Below the pieces are notes generated by a model. That model was given only the letters and a program-made list of their open reading frames with translations, was not told the DNA's origin and did no database searches. This document shows positions 51,849 to 60,849 of a stretch of DNA of 64,000 bases, one piece after another. The stretch is from Methylotuvimicrobium alcaliphilum 20Z. GTDB lineage: Bacteria > Pseudomonadota > Gammaproteobacteria > Methylococcales > Methylomonadaceae. A program made the translations under genes and the position numbers. Positions within the stretch are counted from its first letter, which is position 1; each line of letters starts with the position of its first letter. Location: positions 1,922,001 through 1,986,000 of the forward strand of contig NC_016112.1 of NCBI RefSeq assembly GCF_000968535.2, written 5' to 3'.

Positions 51849-53060
51849 TTAGTATTCGTTCGGTTGTTTGTGTTCCGCAATCAGCGATTCGAGCCATCGA
51901 TCAATTTTATCTAAGACTTCTCGGCGCAATCTCGGTTCGGAAAACAGTTGTTCATGATGGCTTTTTCCGATGAGCGGCATGACTTCATTTAGCGGATGTT
52001 TTTCGAGCGTCACGGCAGCGAAGTCGATGTTGCCCCACGCTGCGGTAATCGGGTCGAATTCGGAATAAATCAATAAATAGGGCGTGTCGAAATCGGCCAT
52101 GTTTCGTCTAAATCGGATGATTTCTTTTTGCACGCCTTGCACATAACGCAGTATCGATCGATGCATGATGTAGCGATCGTGTTTATGGCGTAAACGTTCA
52201 ACTTCCCAATCGCTGAGATAGGCTGCGACCCAGTCCGGGTTACTGGGTGAAAATATATTTCGCATGCCGGGCAATGATAAAAATTCAATGATACCGTTTT
52301 GCAACGGGACGGTCAGTAAAGCCGTGAATTGATTGAACAGCATCAGCGGGAACGCTTCGTCATGCGGATGAAGGAAATGCTCCTGGGTGTGGTAGGTAAA
52401 GCCGATCAAAGGATTCTGAAACCAACCGCGCCAGCCCGGTACTTCGGTCACCGCGAACGCGGGGCCTGTGAAAATGATGCCGTCGACCGTATCTGGCAGT
52501 TTGGCTTCGAGTAAGTAAGAAGCGCTGACCAATGATCCGAGGCTATGCGATAGAATGACCAGCGGCTTGTCGTCTCCCGCGCTTTTGTCACAGCGTTGTC
52601 TCAGGTGCCGGATTGCCAAATGTAGATCCGCGCGCATCGCATCGAGGTTTCTAAGTTGGGATTGCTCCAAAAACGCCGAGCCGACGTCGAACTCATCGGC
52701 ACCGGCTTTGAGGCTTTCATGCGCGTCCAAATAGACCGGATTGCTCAAACCATGTGCGGTCATATCGATGCCGGCGATCAGGTGGCTTTGTGCGAAATGC
52801 CGGGCGATTTCAGCATAGCGGCCTGTATGTTCGTTCATGCCGTGTACGATCAAAATACAAGCTTGGATGTCGTCGGCCGATTGCGAGAGTTCCCGGATTT
52901 GCATATGACGCCGTGATTCGCCGTTTTCCACCGGCAAAAAAATCGACTCTCCCCAAATCGGGTAAGGTTCCGTTGCGATTTGCGAATGCGAACAGCCGCT
53001 CCCGATAAGCGGCAGGGCTAAACAGCACGAAAAAGCGATCAGTTTGAATAAGTTTGTCAT
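51849..53060 (-). CDS. Alpha/beta-hydrolase lipoprotein (lysophospholipase-like)
   Basis: A 403-residue exported hydrolase. The signal peptide ends in lipobox IGSGC. The hydrolase domain has ILIVHGMNEHTGRYAEIARH, the nucleophile elbow SHSLGSLVSAS, IYSEFDPIT (acid) and GKSHHEQLF (catalytic His). It resembles the monoglyceride-lipase/lysophospholipase group. It is anchored to the envelope, so lipids or esters outside the cytoplasm are the likely substrates. The start is the ATG at 53060; a TTG at 53081 is less likely. The next gene (fliK-like) starts about 14 bp after the stop, so they may share a transcript. Confidence 0.8.
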   Translation of the reverse strand: MTNLFKLIAFSCCLALPLIGSGCSHSQIATEPYPIWGESIFLPVENGESRRHMQIRELSQSADDIQACILIVHGMNEHTGRYAEIARHFAQSHLIAGIDMTAHGLSNPVYLDAHESLKAGADEFDVGSAFLEQSQLRNLDAMRADLHLAIRHLRQRCDKSAGDDKPLVILSHSLGSLVSASYLLEAKLPDTVDGIIFTGPAFAVTEVPGWRGWFQNPLIGFTYHTQEHFLHPHDEAFPLMLFNQFTALLTVPLQNGIIEFLSLPGMRNIFSPSNPDWVAAYLSDWEVERLRHKHDRYIMHRSILRYVQGVQKEIIRFRRNMADFDTPYLLIYSEFDPITAAWGNIDFAAVTLEKHPLNEVMPLIGKSHHEQLFSEPRLRREVLDKIDRWLESLIAEHKQPNEY

Positions 53061-53126
53061 GAAGTGAACAGTGCTACTCAATTAAAATTTTAGCAATAAG
53101 TTTTTTAAACCTAGAAAAAGCATTTC

Positions 53127-53266
53127 ACCATGAAGATCATGAAGAATAAGAAGTTAATTCAATTACTTATTACACGTTTGTATCGAACTTTCGCTCACCA
53201 AAAAGGTTAGCGAGAATGTTTAGGTAATTTCTTGAAATCCTTCATAAACTTCATGTGCTTCATGGT
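53127..53266. repeat. Palindromic element with ACCATGAAG ends
   Basis: ACCATGAAGATCATGAAG at 53127 pairs imperfectly with CTTCATGTGCTTCATGGT ending at 53266; 140 bp, no coding potential. The interior is AT-rich (TTAATTCAATTACTTATTAC). Upstream of the hydrolase gene. Confidence 0.6.
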
Positions 53267-53465
53267 TAAACTGCCTAATCTAGATTAAAAGGTTTATACA
53301 AATTACGATTAACGAAGGTTTCAATTCACAATAAACCGAACTTTTAACGCTGACAAGTTTCGTAAATGAATGAGTGCGGCATGACTTATGCCGCACTACG
53401 AGACTGTTCTACAATAACGTTCATGAAGGCCTGGTCATCGCCCCGGCAAATGAAAGTTCTCTGGT

Positions 53466-53673
53466 GGGGAGGGTGCGGTCACTCGCCCGACAGGACGCCG
53501 TGAATACGTCCGTGTAGGCTCGACGGCGGCGACTGATTGCCATGGATGGCATGAATGCAGATTTTGCATTACGCCATGGATGGCGTGTATTAGGGCAATG
53601 CAGGAGCAATTGCCGAGGAGCAAAAATCTGCCCTGCCGCCGACGCCCGTCGGTCGAGCAACCGCACCCTCTCC
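53466..53673. repeat. Palindromic repeat element, family 3, copy 2
   Basis: Ends GGGGAGGGTGCGGTCACTCG and (inverted) GGAGAGGGTGCGGTTGCTCG. The interior contains GACGCCGTGAATACGTCC, two ATGGATGGCRTGAAT-type palindromes and GCAGATTTTGCATTACGCCA, all of which also occur in family 1 and 2 elements. It fills most of the gap before the pcm gene. Confidence 0.8.
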
Positions 53674-53810
53674 GTAACCGGCATTTTTGTTGCTGAGCTT
53701 TTTCATATCGAAAAATTAGATAATGAATCTAAATTTACGATCTTTCACAGTAACTAAGCCTAGATCTTTTCGGCGAATACTGAAATGATGGGTGGGGAGG
53801 GGGTAAAACA

Positions 53811-54548
53811 ATGAATAAACAATTCCGATTAGTAATTTTCGCAATCATGTTGTTTGGTGTTGCCAATTATGCAATGGCCGGCGAGACGGCCTATGAACGG
53901 CAACGCAATAGATTGATCGATATGATTCAGGCGGATGTCAGGTCGACGAGCTATTTTCTCGGTAAAGACGCATTAGACGAGAAAGTTTTGCAGGCATTGC
54001 GTAAAGTGCCCCGTCATGAATTCGTGCCGGAGGCGCAGCGGCCCAATGCCTATTTAAACAGGCCCTTGCCGATCGGGCACGGACAAACGATCTCTCAGCC
54101 TTACATCGTGGCGATCATGACCGATTTGTTGGAGCTTGATGAAAATAGCCGCGTATTGGAAATCGGTACCGGTTCGGCTTACCAGGCGGCTGTTTTGGCA
54201 GAAGTGGCCGGTAGCGTGTATACGATAGAAATTATCGAGGCTTTGGCGGATCAGGCCGCGCGCGATCTTAAACGTCTAGGCTACGATAAAGTGCAATCGC
54301 GCGCGGGCGACGGATATTACGGTTGGGAAGGGGCCGCGCCGTTCGATGCGATCATGGTGACCGCAGCCGCCAGTCATATTCCTCCGCCGCTGATCAAACA
54401 ATTGAAACCGGGCGGGCGCATGATCATTCCGGTCGGCGGCCGTTTTACCGTACAGCATCTCGTGCTGGTGAACAAGGACCAAGAAAACCGCATTACGAGC
54501 CGCCAGTTATTGCCGGTTAGATTTGTGCCTTTAACGGGAGATCGTTAA
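53811..54548 (+). CDS. pcm: Protein-L-isoaspartate O-methyltransferase with signal peptide
   Basis: A 245-residue PCMT that repairs isoaspartyl damage in proteins using SAM. VPRHEFVPEAQRPNAYLNRP, GHGQTISQPYIVAIMTDLLE, EIGTGSAYQAAVLAEVAG (SAM-binding motif I) and the C-terminal PVGGRFTVQHLVLV are diagnostic. Unlike the cytoplasmic E. coli enzyme, it has an N-terminal signal peptide (about 1-23, LVIFAIMLFGVANYAMA then GE), which suggests a periplasmic form. SAM supply there is unclear, so this is odd. SD GGAGGGGG. Its stop is 3 bp before the next gene, a membrane spermidine-synthase-like protein; the pair probably forms an operon. Confidence 0.9.
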   Translation: MNKQFRLVIFAIMLFGVANYAMAGETAYERQRNRLIDMIQADVRSTSYFLGKDALDEKVLQALRKVPRHEFVPEAQRPNAYLNRPLPIGHGQTISQPYIVAIMTDLLELDENSRVLEIGTGSAYQAAVLAEVAGSVYTIEIIEALADQAARDLKRLGYDKVQSRAGDGYYGWEGAAPFDAIMVTAAASHIPPPLIKQLKPGGRMIIPVGGRFTVQHLVLVNKDQENRITSRQLLPVRFVPLTGDR

Positions 54549-54551
54549 GCC

Positions 54552-56996
54552 ATGACAAGAAGACCGGCTTTTCCTTTGTTATTGGCGATAGCTGCCACTT
54601 CGTCCGGTTCGCTGGCCTATGAAGTGCTGTTGATGCGCTTGTTTTCGATCATACAATGGCATCATTTTGCCTATTTGATCATCAGTTTGGCCTTGCTCGG
54701 TTATGGCGTGAGTGGGGTATTTTTGGCATTCAATCGGGAGCGTTTGATCGGTGTCTACGGGCTGGCCGTCACGATCAATCTGCTGTTATTCGGTATTGCC
54801 GCGCCTGCTTGTTTTCTAATCGCGCAACAAATTCCGTTTAACCCGGCCGAACTGTTATGGGCGCCAGAACAGCTTGGATATTTAAGCGGTCTGTATTTAT
54901 TACTGGCATTGCCGTTTTTTTTCGCCGCGAATGTGATTGGCTTGTCTTTTTTCCGCTATCGCCGCGATGTTTCGTCGATTTATGCGGCCGATTTATGCGG
55001 CGCGGGCATCGGCAGCTTGAGCATCATTGTCTTGTTGTTCGTCTTATTCCCGGAAAAAATATTGCCGGCCATCGGCGGTTTGAGCATTGTCGCCAGCTTA
55101 CTAGTGCAGAGTTTGTTCTTCCGGCGCTGGCGGGCCGGGGTGAGGTTCACCGTCGGTGCGGCAACCGTGGCCGCGGTTTTCGTATTGACCCTGCAGGACT
55201 GGACTCTAAGCATCTCGCCTTATAAAGGCTTGAGCCAACAATTGAGAATTCCGGGAACTGAAGTCGTCGAAAATTATTCCAGCCCGCTGGGTCTCTTGAG
55301 CGTCATCGAAAGCACGCAAATGCCGCTACGCCATGCGCCTGGCTTGAGTCTGAATGCCGACGCCGAGCCGCCCGAGCAGTTGGGCGTTTTCACCGATGCC
55401 GACAATTTGTCGGCGATTTCGCGTTATGACGGTAATTCGAATAATCTGGCGTATTTGGATCAAAGCACATCGGCCTTGCCTTATCATTTGCAAGCCCAAG
55501 AAAAAGTGTTGATTTTGGGGGCGGGAACCGGCAGCGATGTGTTACAGGCACTTTATCACAAGATACCGGCTATCGATGCGGTCGAGCTGAACCCTCAAAC
55601 GATCGCTTTAGTCAAGGATAAGCATGCCGATTTCGCCGGCCATATTTACAGCGATCCTCGGGTCCGGTTGCATACCGCCGAAGCGCGCGGTTTTGTCGCG
55701 ACTTCGCGTGATCGTTATAATTTGATCAATCTTTCACTGCTCGACGCGTTTGGCGCTTCGTCTGCCGGACTTTACGCGTTGGCGGAAACCTATCTGTATA
55801 CCGAGGAAGCGCTTAAGGCTTATTTGGAACATTTGACGCCGGGCGGTTATCTGAGCATGACGCGCTGGGTCAAGATGCCGCCGCGCGATACGCTTAAATT
55901 ACTCGCGACCGCCAGTGCTGCCTTAAAAACGTTGGGCAGCGAGAACCCTGAACAAAACATCGTGTTGATTCGCAGTTGGCAAACCGCGACGATGCTGATC
56001 AAAAACGGGGCGTTTTCCGAAGCGGAGCTGGCCGCTTTACGGCGATTTTGCGATGAACGAGGCTTCGATACCGATTATTATCCGGGCGTTGCACAGTCTG
56101 AAGTCAATCGCTTCAATATTTTACAGGAGCCGTATTATTATCAAGCGGCAACGGCATTGCTAGGCGAGGAGCGCGAAGCGTTTATAGCCGATTACAAATT
56201 CAATATCAAACCTGCCACCGACGATCGGCCGTATTTTTTCCATTTTTTCAAATGGCGAACCTTACCTGAAATCTGGTCGCTGCTGGACCAAGGCGGTATG
56301 TCCTTATTGGAAAGCGGCTATTTATTGTTGATTGCCGGTTTAGTGCAGGCGGTCGGTGTCAGCTTTTTGTTGATCATCGTGCCGCTTTGGTTTTGGAAAC
56401 GAAAACTGGGTATCGAAGCCGGCTCGGCGTTGCATTGGCGTATCTTCTTTTATTTTTCATGTCTCGGCTTGGCTTTTTTGTTCGTGGAAATTGCGTTCAT
56501 TCAAAAATTTATCCTAATTCTGCACCATCCGCTGTATGCCATTACCGTCGTGGTCAGTACTTTTCTGTTGAGTGCGGGTATTGGTAGCCGTTTTTCCAAA
56601 AAACTGTCCGACAAGAACAACCGGTTATGGATTACCATGCCGATTGCCGCGATAGTTCTGTTGAGCGCAGTATATATCTTGGAATTTCAATATATTACCG
56701 GCTTTTTATTGCAACGTAGCGAATTCAGTAAGGTACTCGGTTCGATAGCCTTGATCGCACCGCTAGGATTTTTCATGGGCATGCCGTTTCCGATGGGCAT
56801 GGCGAGCCTTGGGCGTAGCGTTCCGGCATTGATTCCTTGGGCTTGGGGCGTAAACGGCTGTGCTTCGGTTATAAGTGCGATATTGGCGGCGCTGATAGCA
56901 ACCGAATTCGGCTTTACCGTCTTGGTGTTTTCGGCATTGTGGCTCTATGCCTTGGCAGCCTTCAGTTTTCCTGCCGCTGAGAACAGAGTTCGTTGA
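54552..56996 (+). CDS. Membrane spermidine-synthase-like protein
   Basis: An 814-residue protein. N-terminal membrane helices (about 7-215) begin TSSGSLAYEVLLMRLFSIIQ. A soluble Rossmann domain of the spermidine-synthase type follows (about 290-560; LILGAGTGSDVLQALY and AIDAVELNPQ, the SAM/dcSAM loop). A second membrane bundle (about 590-810) with FVEIAFIQKFILILHHP, GIGSRFSKKL and MGMPFPMGMA ends it. This is the large membrane-embedded spermidine-synthase-like family of unknown substrate. It starts 3 bp after pcm. The C-terminal stop is one base from the convergent radical SAM gene. Confidence 0.78.
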   Translation: MTRRPAFPLLLAIAATSSGSLAYEVLLMRLFSIIQWHHFAYLIISLALLGYGVSGVFLAFNRERLIGVYGLAVTINLLLFGIAAPACFLIAQQIPFNPAELLWAPEQLGYLSGLYLLLALPFFFAANVIGLSFFRYRRDVSSIYAADLCGAGIGSLSIIVLLFVLFPEKILPAIGGLSIVASLLVQSLFFRRWRAGVRFTVGAATVAAVFVLTLQDWTLSISPYKGLSQQLRIPGTEVVENYSSPLGLLSVIESTQMPLRHAPGLSLNADAEPPEQLGVFTDADNLSAISRYDGNSNNLAYLDQSTSALPYHLQAQEKVLILGAGTGSDVLQALYHKIPAIDAVELNPQTIALVKDKHADFAGHIYSDPRVRLHTAEARGFVATSRDRYNLINLSLLDAFGASSAGLYALAETYLYTEEALKAYLEHLTPGGYLSMTRWVKMPPRDTLKLLATASAALKTLGSENPEQNIVLIRSWQTATMLIKNGAFSEAELAALRRFCDERGFDTDYYPGVAQSEVNRFNILQEPYYYQAATALLGEEREAFIADYKFNIKPATDDRPYFFHFFKWRTLPEIWSLLDQGGMSLLESGYLLLIAGLVQAVGVSFLLIIVPLWFWKRKLGIEAGSALHWRIFFYFSCLGLAFLFVEIAFIQKFILILHHPLYAITVVVSTFLLSAGIGSRFSKKLSDKNNRLWITMPIAAIVLLSAVYILEFQYITGFLLQRSEFSKVLGSIALIAPLGFFMGMPFPMGMASLGRSVPALIPWAWGVNGCASVISAILAALIATEFGFTVLVFSALWLYALAAFSFPAAENRVR

Positions 56997-56997
56997 T

Positions 56998-58056
56998 TCA
57001 GAATAAATCCATTTGAATCGGGCCGGATTTAAAACGGGAACAATCGAGTGCCGGCATGCCGGTATCGAGTCCGAGCCGGCGCGTAGCAATACGAAAGCGT
57101 TGCGCTATCAGATCGGCATAGACGCCCTCTCCGCGTAGCCGGGTACCGAAACGCGGATCATTAGCGCGCCCGCTTCGGCAGTCTCGAATACGATTGAGTA
57201 CATGCTTGGCTTGATTTGGAACGTGCGTATTCAGCCATTCTTCGAATAATTCCGATACTTCAAGCGGTAGCCGGATCAGGATATATTCGGCGGATTGCGC
57301 ACCGGTTTCGGATGCTGCTTTGAGAATGCTTTCCAGTTCCGAATCGGTGAGTACCGGAATCACCGGGGCGACCATGACATTGACCGGTATTTTATTCTCA
57401 TGCAGCCGTGCAATGGTTTGCAGTCGGCGCTGCGGCGAGCTTGCGCGAGGTTCGAGTTTTCGGGAAAGTTCGGGCTTTAATGTGGTGAGCGAAAGATTAA
57501 CCTGAACTAAATTGCTTTCGGCCATCGGCGCCAATAAATCAATGTCGCGTTCAACCATGGCTGATTTGGTCGTAATCGTGCAGGGATGGCGAAATTCGCT
57601 CAGTACTTCGAGTATTTCCCGGGTGATACGGTATCGGCGTTCGATGGGTTGATAGGGGTCGGTGTTGGCGCCTAGTGCAACCGGCGTACAGCGGTATTTG
57701 CGGCTTTGAAGTGCTTTGCGCAGTAATTCTGCGGCTTCGGGTTTTGCCGTGAGTTTGGTTTCGAAATCCAGTCCAGGCGACAAGCCCAAGTAAGCATGTG
57801 TCGGGCGAGCGAAACAGTAAATGCAGCCGTGTTCGCAGCCTCGATACGGGTTGAGCGATTGTTCGAAGGGGATGTCGGGCGACTGATTCCGGCTGATGAT
57901 CGTTCGTGCATTTTCCAGAGAAACTTCGGTGCGTAGCGGGGTTTCGTCGTCGAAATAATCCCAGCCGTCGTCAAACGCCTCACGGCTTTCTAGGTTATAA
58001 CGGCCGTTAGGGTTACCGGTCGCGCTTCGGCCTTTATGCGGAGGGTTGGAAATCAT
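56998..58056 (-). CDS. PA0069-family radical SAM protein
   Basis: A 352-residue radical SAM protein with cluster motif CEHGCIYC (CX3CX2C). The flanks NPYRGCEHGCIYCFARPTHAYLG-type and LGANTDPYQPIERRYRITR are characteristic of the PA0069/SplB-like family. VAPVIPVLTDSELESI and RLRGEGVYADLIAQRF follow. The substrate is not known. No partner gene is evident: the downstream gene is convergent and the upstream gene 73 bp away encodes a Met-rich exported protein, so it is probably a single-gene unit. Confidence 0.9.
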   Translation of the reverse strand: MISNPPHKGRSATGNPNGRYNLESREAFDDGWDYFDDETPLRTEVSLENARTIISRNQSPDIPFEQSLNPYRGCEHGCIYCFARPTHAYLGLSPGLDFETKLTAKPEAAELLRKALQSRKYRCTPVALGANTDPYQPIERRYRITREILEVLSEFRHPCTITTKSAMVERDIDLLAPMAESNLVQVNLSLTTLKPELSRKLEPRASSPQRRLQTIARLHENKIPVNVMVAPVIPVLTDSELESILKAASETGAQSAEYILIRLPLEVSELFEEWLNTHVPNQAKHVLNRIRDCRSGRANDPRFGTRLRGEGVYADLIAQRFRIATRRLGLDTGMPALDCSRFKSGPIQMDLF

Positions 58057-58128
58057 TGATCGAGTTGGGCTTTAGTTTGAAATCGCGGCCATGCCGGCCG
58101 CGACTAGAAAACGATCTTGAGATCGGTT

Positions 58129-58548
58129 TTACATTTTATGGCCTTTCATCATTTTATGCATTTTCATCATTTGCATGTGATGTTGTTCCATTAGTTTTAA
58201 TTGTTCGTCTTTGAGCGCTTGTTGTTTCGCAGGGTCTTTCTCGGCCAGAATTTTATTCGTTAGCGCATGCAGTTTCAGTTGGTATTCTTGTTTCATTTTT
58301 AAATGCTCTCGCATTTTTTCATGATCCATACCGCCCATGTCACCCATGCCGCCCATTCCTCCCATTTTTCCCTCACCCTTGCCTTGCATCTTTCCTTGGC
58401 CCATATCTCCCATTTTCCCTTTGCCGCCCATGTCATGATCCATTTTCATTTCATGTTTCGGTTTTGCAGGAGTGTCTTCCGCTGCAACGGATACTTGGGT
58501 TAATGCGGATAATGCAATGATTGAAGCTAAACTGATTATTTTTTTCAT
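58129..58548 (-). CDS. Met/Gly/Lys/His-rich periplasmic protein
   Basis: A 139-residue exported protein. The signal peptide covers about 1-22 (IISLASIIALSALTQVSVAA). The mature N-terminal half (30-80) is low complexity, with HDMGGKGKMGDMGQGKMQGK and GGMGGMGDMGGMDHEKM. The C-terminal half is a charged coiled coil (MKQEYQLKLHALTNKILAEK) ending in repeated HxxM units (HHMQMMKMHKMMKGHKM). Met, His and Asp clusters suggest copper or other soft-metal binding in the periplasm, as in CusF/PcoE-like or Spy-like chaperone proteins; this is an inference. The promoter region is the 260-bp gap to the right. Confidence 0.7.
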   Translation of the reverse strand: MKKIISLASIIALSALTQVSVAAEDTPAKPKHEMKMDHDMGGKGKMGDMGQGKMQGKGEGKMGGMGGMGDMGGMDHEKMREHLKMKQEYQLKLHALTNKILAEKDPAKQQALKDEQLKLMEQHHMQMMKMHKMMKGHKM

Positions 58549-58808
58549 CGGGATTTTCCTCGGTTTTGTGATTATTTTTGGTGTTCACATTCAAAACTGG
58601 AAACATTCCTCGAACAAAGCATAGCCAATTCGAAAATGCGCCAAGTTTAAATGGAACGCTGATAAATCCTGACATAAAAGTCCGCGAATCGCTAGCGATA
58701 ATAATGCCCGTGTTAAGAACTGTCCGGTTTAATCATTTACGCGCATCGTTAGTCGGGGGATTAAAAATGCTAAACTCGTAATCGAGAGAGTGATTCGATC
58801 GTTAATTT

Positions 58809-58963
58809 ATACCTTTCGCACTTCAAATTTCGGCAGTGCTTGAGGAGGCACCGGGGTGGGCGACAAAGGCTTTGCCAGGATGGAGCTGGCATAGAGCCTA
58901 CAGGAATGTATTCACGGCGTCCTTTGACGGACACCCCGGTGCCGAATTTTGATCTACGGGTAT
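58809..58963. repeat. Palindromic repeat, family 2, abutting a transporter gene
   Basis: Left end ATACCTTTCGCACTTCAAAT, right end GAATTTTGATCTACGGGTAT; 155 bp. The right end stops 11 bases before the NSS transporter ATG, and the SD (AGGAGG) follows at once. The element must therefore lie within the 5' untranslated region or promoter of that gene. Confidence 0.85.
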
Positions 58964-58974
58964 AGGAGGCAATC

Positions 58975-60492
58975 ATGGCGCGTGAAAGGTGGAACTCGCA
59001 GCTTGGTTTTTTGATGGCTGCGGTCGGCTCGGCGATCGGATTGGGTAATATCTGGCGGTTTAGTTATCTGGCTTACCAGCACGGCGGCGGGGCTTTCCTG
59101 ATTCCTTATTTGACGGCGTTACTAACGGCCGGCATTCCGCTGTTGATACTGGAAAACGGCATCGGTCATGAACGCGTCGGTTCCGCGCCGCTGGCTTATC
59201 ATAAAATAAGCCCACGCTGGGAATGGCTCGGTTGGTGGTCGGTGATTTTTGTCATGTTCGGCATCGAATTATACTATTCGGCGATTATCTCGTGGTGTTT
59301 GAATTACTTCGCACTGTCGTTCAATCTGGCTTGGGGAGACGATCCTAACGCCTATTTTTTCAAGCATTTTTTACGAGTAAGCGATAGTCCTTTTCGATTA
59401 GGCGAAATTCGAACGCCTATCTTATTCGGTCTTATCCTTACATGGCTCGCGATTTGGTTAGTGGTCTATCGCGGTATCCAAAAAGGCATCGAACTGGCCA
59501 ATAAAATCATGATGCCTGTTTTGTTGTTACTTACCGTTGTCTTAGTGGCTTGGTCTCTTCAATTGGATGGGGCGTGGCACGGCATTCAAGTGTATATCAC
59601 GCCGGATTTTGCCAAGCTCAACGATCCGCAAGTCTGGATCGATGCCTACAGCCAGATTTTTTTCACGCTGAGCCTCGGTTTCGGAATCATGATCGCTTAT
59701 GCCAGTTATTTGCCGGACAAAACCGACATCACTCGAAATGCGGTTTTGATTGCATTGATCAATAGCGCGTATTCGTTGCTGACCGGTTTCGGCGTGTTCG
59801 CTGTGTTAGGCTTCATGGCGCAAAGTGAAGGCAAGGAAATTGCCGATGTTGTGACGCAAAGCATCGGTTTGGCGTTTGTCGCTTATCCGAAAGCCATCGG
59901 TTTAATGCCGGGCGGTAATCTGTTCGGTGCGTTATTTTTCTTGAGTTTGACAGTCGCCGGATTATCATCGGCGGTATCGATCGTCGAGGCTTTCGTTTCG
60001 GCGGTGATCGATAAATTCAATTTCGATCGTAAATTGCTGGTGACCTTCGTTAGCGTATTCGGTTGTCTCGGCGGCATCGTCTTCACGACGCAAAGCGGTT
60101 TACTTTGGCTGGATATCGTCGACCGATTTATCACGCATTACGGATTGGTGACAGTAGGTATTTTGGAATGCATCGTGATCGGTTGGGCGTTCGATTTGTT
60201 CAAGCTGCGTCAGCATATCAACCGGATATCCAGTTTGAAATTAGGAATGGGCTGGATATTGTTAATCAAAGTATTCGTTCCGTTGATGCTCGGCATCATC
60301 TTTTTCGGCGACATTTACAACGAACTGCAAAGGCCCTACGGCGGTTACAGTTGGGCGGCCTTAATTCTGATCGGAAGGGATTGGTTGATTCTGACTTTGA
60401 TTGCGGCCTTTATCGTTGCAGGCAGACCTTGGCGAAGCGATCGCCCGAGTAAACCGGGGCGATCGGTCAAGAGCAAAATAGATGTTTCATAG
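58975..60492 (+). CDS. Sodium-dependent transporter (NSS/SNF family)
   Basis: A 505-residue secondary transporter. The N-terminal signature RERWNSQLGFLMAAVGSAIG and GLGNIWRFSYLAYQHGGGAF are typical of TM1-2 of the NSS/SNF family; about 11-12 helices follow, with FFTLSLGFGIMIAYASY and TVAGLSSAVSIVEAFVSAVI further on. It imports an amino acid or similar solute with Na+. The substrate cannot be told. The start has a strong SD (AGGAGG) eight bases upstream. Single gene. Confidence 0.88.
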   Translation: MARERWNSQLGFLMAAVGSAIGLGNIWRFSYLAYQHGGGAFLIPYLTALLTAGIPLLILENGIGHERVGSAPLAYHKISPRWEWLGWWSVIFVMFGIELYYSAIISWCLNYFALSFNLAWGDDPNAYFFKHFLRVSDSPFRLGEIRTPILFGLILTWLAIWLVVYRGIQKGIELANKIMMPVLLLLTVVLVAWSLQLDGAWHGIQVYITPDFAKLNDPQVWIDAYSQIFFTLSLGFGIMIAYASYLPDKTDITRNAVLIALINSAYSLLTGFGVFAVLGFMAQSEGKEIADVVTQSIGLAFVAYPKAIGLMPGGNLFGALFFLSLTVAGLSSAVSIVEAFVSAVIDKFNFDRKLLVTFVSVFGCLGGIVFTTQSGLLWLDIVDRFITHYGLVTVGILECIVIGWAFDLFKLRQHINRISSLKLGMGWILLIKVFVPLMLGIIFFGDIYNELQRPYGGYSWAALILIGRDWLILTLIAAFIVAGRPWRSDRPSKPGRSVKSKIDVS

Positions 60493-60561
60493 CCAGGCCT
60501 TGGTCATCGAAGCTATTGCCGCTCAAATCGATGAAAAGTGAAATTTTGGCCGGTAATTGTT

Positions 60562-60816
60562 CTATGAGGTCAATAATGGGTCCAATCGGCTTTGTTGCTC
60601 CAGCGCATACAAATCGTCGAAACCGCCGACATGGAAATCGCCGATATAGATTTGCGGCACCGTTCTGCGCTTGGTTTTAAGCACCATTTCCTGTCGCAAG
60701 CCGGGTTCGGCATCGACATTGATTTCACTGTAAACGGCGCCCTTTTTATCGAGCAGGCGCTTGGCCATTGTGCAGTAAGGGCAGAAAGTAGAGGTATAAA
60801 TAATGATATTCGACAT
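60562..60816 (-). CDS. grxC: Glutaredoxin 3
   Basis: An 84-residue dithiol glutaredoxin. Active-site CPYC at 12-15 (TSTFCPYCTMAKRLL), TVPQIYIGD near 53-61, and GGFDDLYALEQQSRLDPLL at the end. It reduces disulfides with glutathione. The length and motifs match E. coli GrxC. It is the last gene of a group on the minus strand, 33 bp after the aldolase-type gene. Confidence 0.93.
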   Translation of the reverse strand: MSNIIIYTSTFCPYCTMAKRLLDKKGAVYSEINVDAEPGLRQEMVLKTKRRTVPQIYIGDFHVGGFDDLYALEQQSRLDPLLTS

Positions 60817-60849
60817 AATATTAATGGTTTCTAATATAGCCTAGTTATT

